60,959 nucleotides of DNA from Pseudogulbenkiania ferrooxidans 2002 (lineage in GTDB: Bacteria > Pseudomonadota > Gammaproteobacteria > Burkholderiales > Chromobacteriaceae). The translations under genes and the position numbers were made by a program. Positions 59,985 to 60,959 of the stretch are shown in pieces. The stretch covers positions 1 to 60,959 of the forward strand of contig NZ_ACIS01000015.1 in NCBI RefSeq assembly GCF_000174355.1, in the 5' to 3' direction. The first letter of the stretch is position 1. The number at the start of each line of letters is the position of its first letter. The notes beneath the pieces were generated by a model. That model was not told where the DNA came from and did no database searches. It saw only the letters and a program-made list of their open reading frames with translations.

Positions 59985-60959
59985 ATGAAGACAAGCAAGC
60001 GCCATGCGCTGTGGCCGCTGGCGGCGCTGCTGTTGGGCGGCTGCGCGGTGGGACCGAACTACCAGCGCCCCAGCGTGGCGGTGCCGGAGGCGTACCAGGA
60101 AGCCAAGGACTGGAAACCGGCGACCCCGGCCGACCACCTGCCGCGCGCGGCATGGTGGCAGGACTTTGCCGACGCCCAGCTCGACAGCCTGCAGCAGCAG
60201 CTGCAGCTGCATAACCAGACGCTGCGCGCCGCCGAGGCCAGCTACCGCCAGGCCCAGGCGCTGCTGCAGCAGGCGCAGGCCGGCTACAGCCCGAGCGTCA
60301 CGGCCGGCGCCTCGGCCAGCCGCGGCCGCGCCGGCGGCGACAGCGCCATCGCCAACAGCTACCGCGCCGAACTCAGCGCGGCTTGGGAGCTCGACCTGTG
60401 GGGACGGGTGCGGCGCACCGTGGAAGCCGGCCGCGCCAGCGCCGAGGCCAGCGCGGCCGACCTGGAATCGGTGCGGCTGAGCGCCCAGGCGCAGCTCGCC
60501 AGCGCCTACTTCAAGCTCTACGTCGCCGATCGCACGCTACGGCTCCTGGAAGAGCAGGTGGCGGCCTATCGCCAGCAGCTGCAGATCACGCGCAACCGTT
60601 ACCGCCAGGGCGTGGGTATCGCGCGCCGACGTGGTGCAGGCCGAGACCCAGCTCAAGAGCACCGAGGTCAGCCTGCTCGACAAGCGCGTGACGCGGCGCC
60701 AGCTGGAGCACGCCATCGCCGTGCTGGCTGGGGCCGCCCGCCGGGCCGGCTTCACGCTGGCCGAGGCGCAAGCAAGCCGCCCGGCGCTGCCGCTGGCTGC
60801 CGGCCCGGGCTGCCGTCGCAGCTGTTGGAGCGGCCGCCCCCAGACATCGCCGCCGCGGAGCGCCGGCGTCGCCGCGACAACCGCCGCATCGGCGTCGGCA
60901 AGGGCCGGGCTACTTCCCGAGCCTGGACGCTTGGCCGCATAGCGGGGGGCTACGCCGGG
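59985..60959 (+). pseudogene. Outer-membrane efflux lipoprotein (NodT/OprM family), partial with frame breaks
   Basis: Starts MKTSKRHALWPLAALLLGGC with a lipobox (LLGGC) followed by AVGPNYQRPSV, the hallmark of RND outer-membrane channels. The first ~205 codons are intact (AWELDLWGRVRRTVEAGRAS, SAYFKLYVADRTLRLLEEQV). At about base 60618 the expected SRADVVQAETQLKS continues in the +1 frame, consistent with one extra base. Further breaks occur before and after FTLAEAQA and around LPSQLLERPPPDIAAAERR. The gene runs off the window end. The clustering of indels near the end points to sequencing error rather than true decay. Confidence 0.8.

Overview
This 61 kb window is a high-GC (roughly two thirds G+C by eye) chromosomal segment from a betaproteobacterium, most likely of the Chromobacterium/Gulbenkiania/Pseudogulbenkiania group (Neisseriales, Chromobacteriaceae). 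The main support is the replication-origin neighbourhood: mnmE, yidC, yidD, rnpA and rpmH leftward, and dnaA, dnaN and gyrB rightward with no recF between dnaN and gyrB. The family assignment is inferred from gene order and protein character, not from a database search.

Layout. 1-2.0 kb: two leftward GT4 glycosyltransferases, the first running off the window. 2.1-5.0 kb: three-subunit proton-translocating transhydrogenase (pntAA-pntAB-pntB). 5.2-11.6 kb: TSUP permease, ugpQ, glpD and a membrane PAS/GGDEF-like sensor. 11.5-20.9 kb: origin-region housekeeping genes. 21.1-25.1 kb: a lower-GC accessory island with a membrane-anchored Mrr-like nuclease, a tightly coupled three-gene operon of unrecognised proteins (the first looks like a PD-(D/E)XK nuclease) and gene remnants. 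25.6-30.0 kb: ABC-F ATPase, alpha/beta hydrolase and a SorAB-type sulfite dehydrogenase. 30.2-33.1 kb: a second unusual operon encoding a cysteine-peptidase-like protein, an asparaginase fused to a bulb-lectin-like domain and a cystatin (stefin) homologue. 33.5-39.2 kb: ABC-2 exporter, amino-acid permease and kynurenine pathway genes (kynU, kynB) with a divergent Lrp-type regulator. 39.4-45.2 kb: psiF-like, YbaK, CDGSH, pdxH, hemA-prfA, a DUF2892 protein and an EamA permease. 45.8-52.3 kb: a complete carnitine catabolic cluster (caiX, cdhC, cdhA, cdhB, acetoacetyl-CoA synthetase, convergent cdhR). 52.5 kb to the end: an MdtABC-type RND efflux operon with an outer-membrane factor whose last ~350 bp carries several frame breaks, probably a poor-quality contig end.

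Two features recur across the window. The 10-mer TTCGGCCAAC (either strand) occurs at least 12 times, five times between genes and once as an inverted pair forming a terminator, which resembles the behaviour of DNA uptake sequences. A long imperfect-palindrome repeat occurs four times between genes (after ugpQ, between yidC and mnmE, and as a tandem pair after the EamA gene); its stems change in a compensatory way, so the folded structure rather than the exact sequence appears to be kept.

The most promising undescribed systems are the island operon at 22.2-24.9 kb and the peptidase-like/asparaginase-lectin/cystatin operon at 30.2-33.1 kb. Functions proposed for both are inference.
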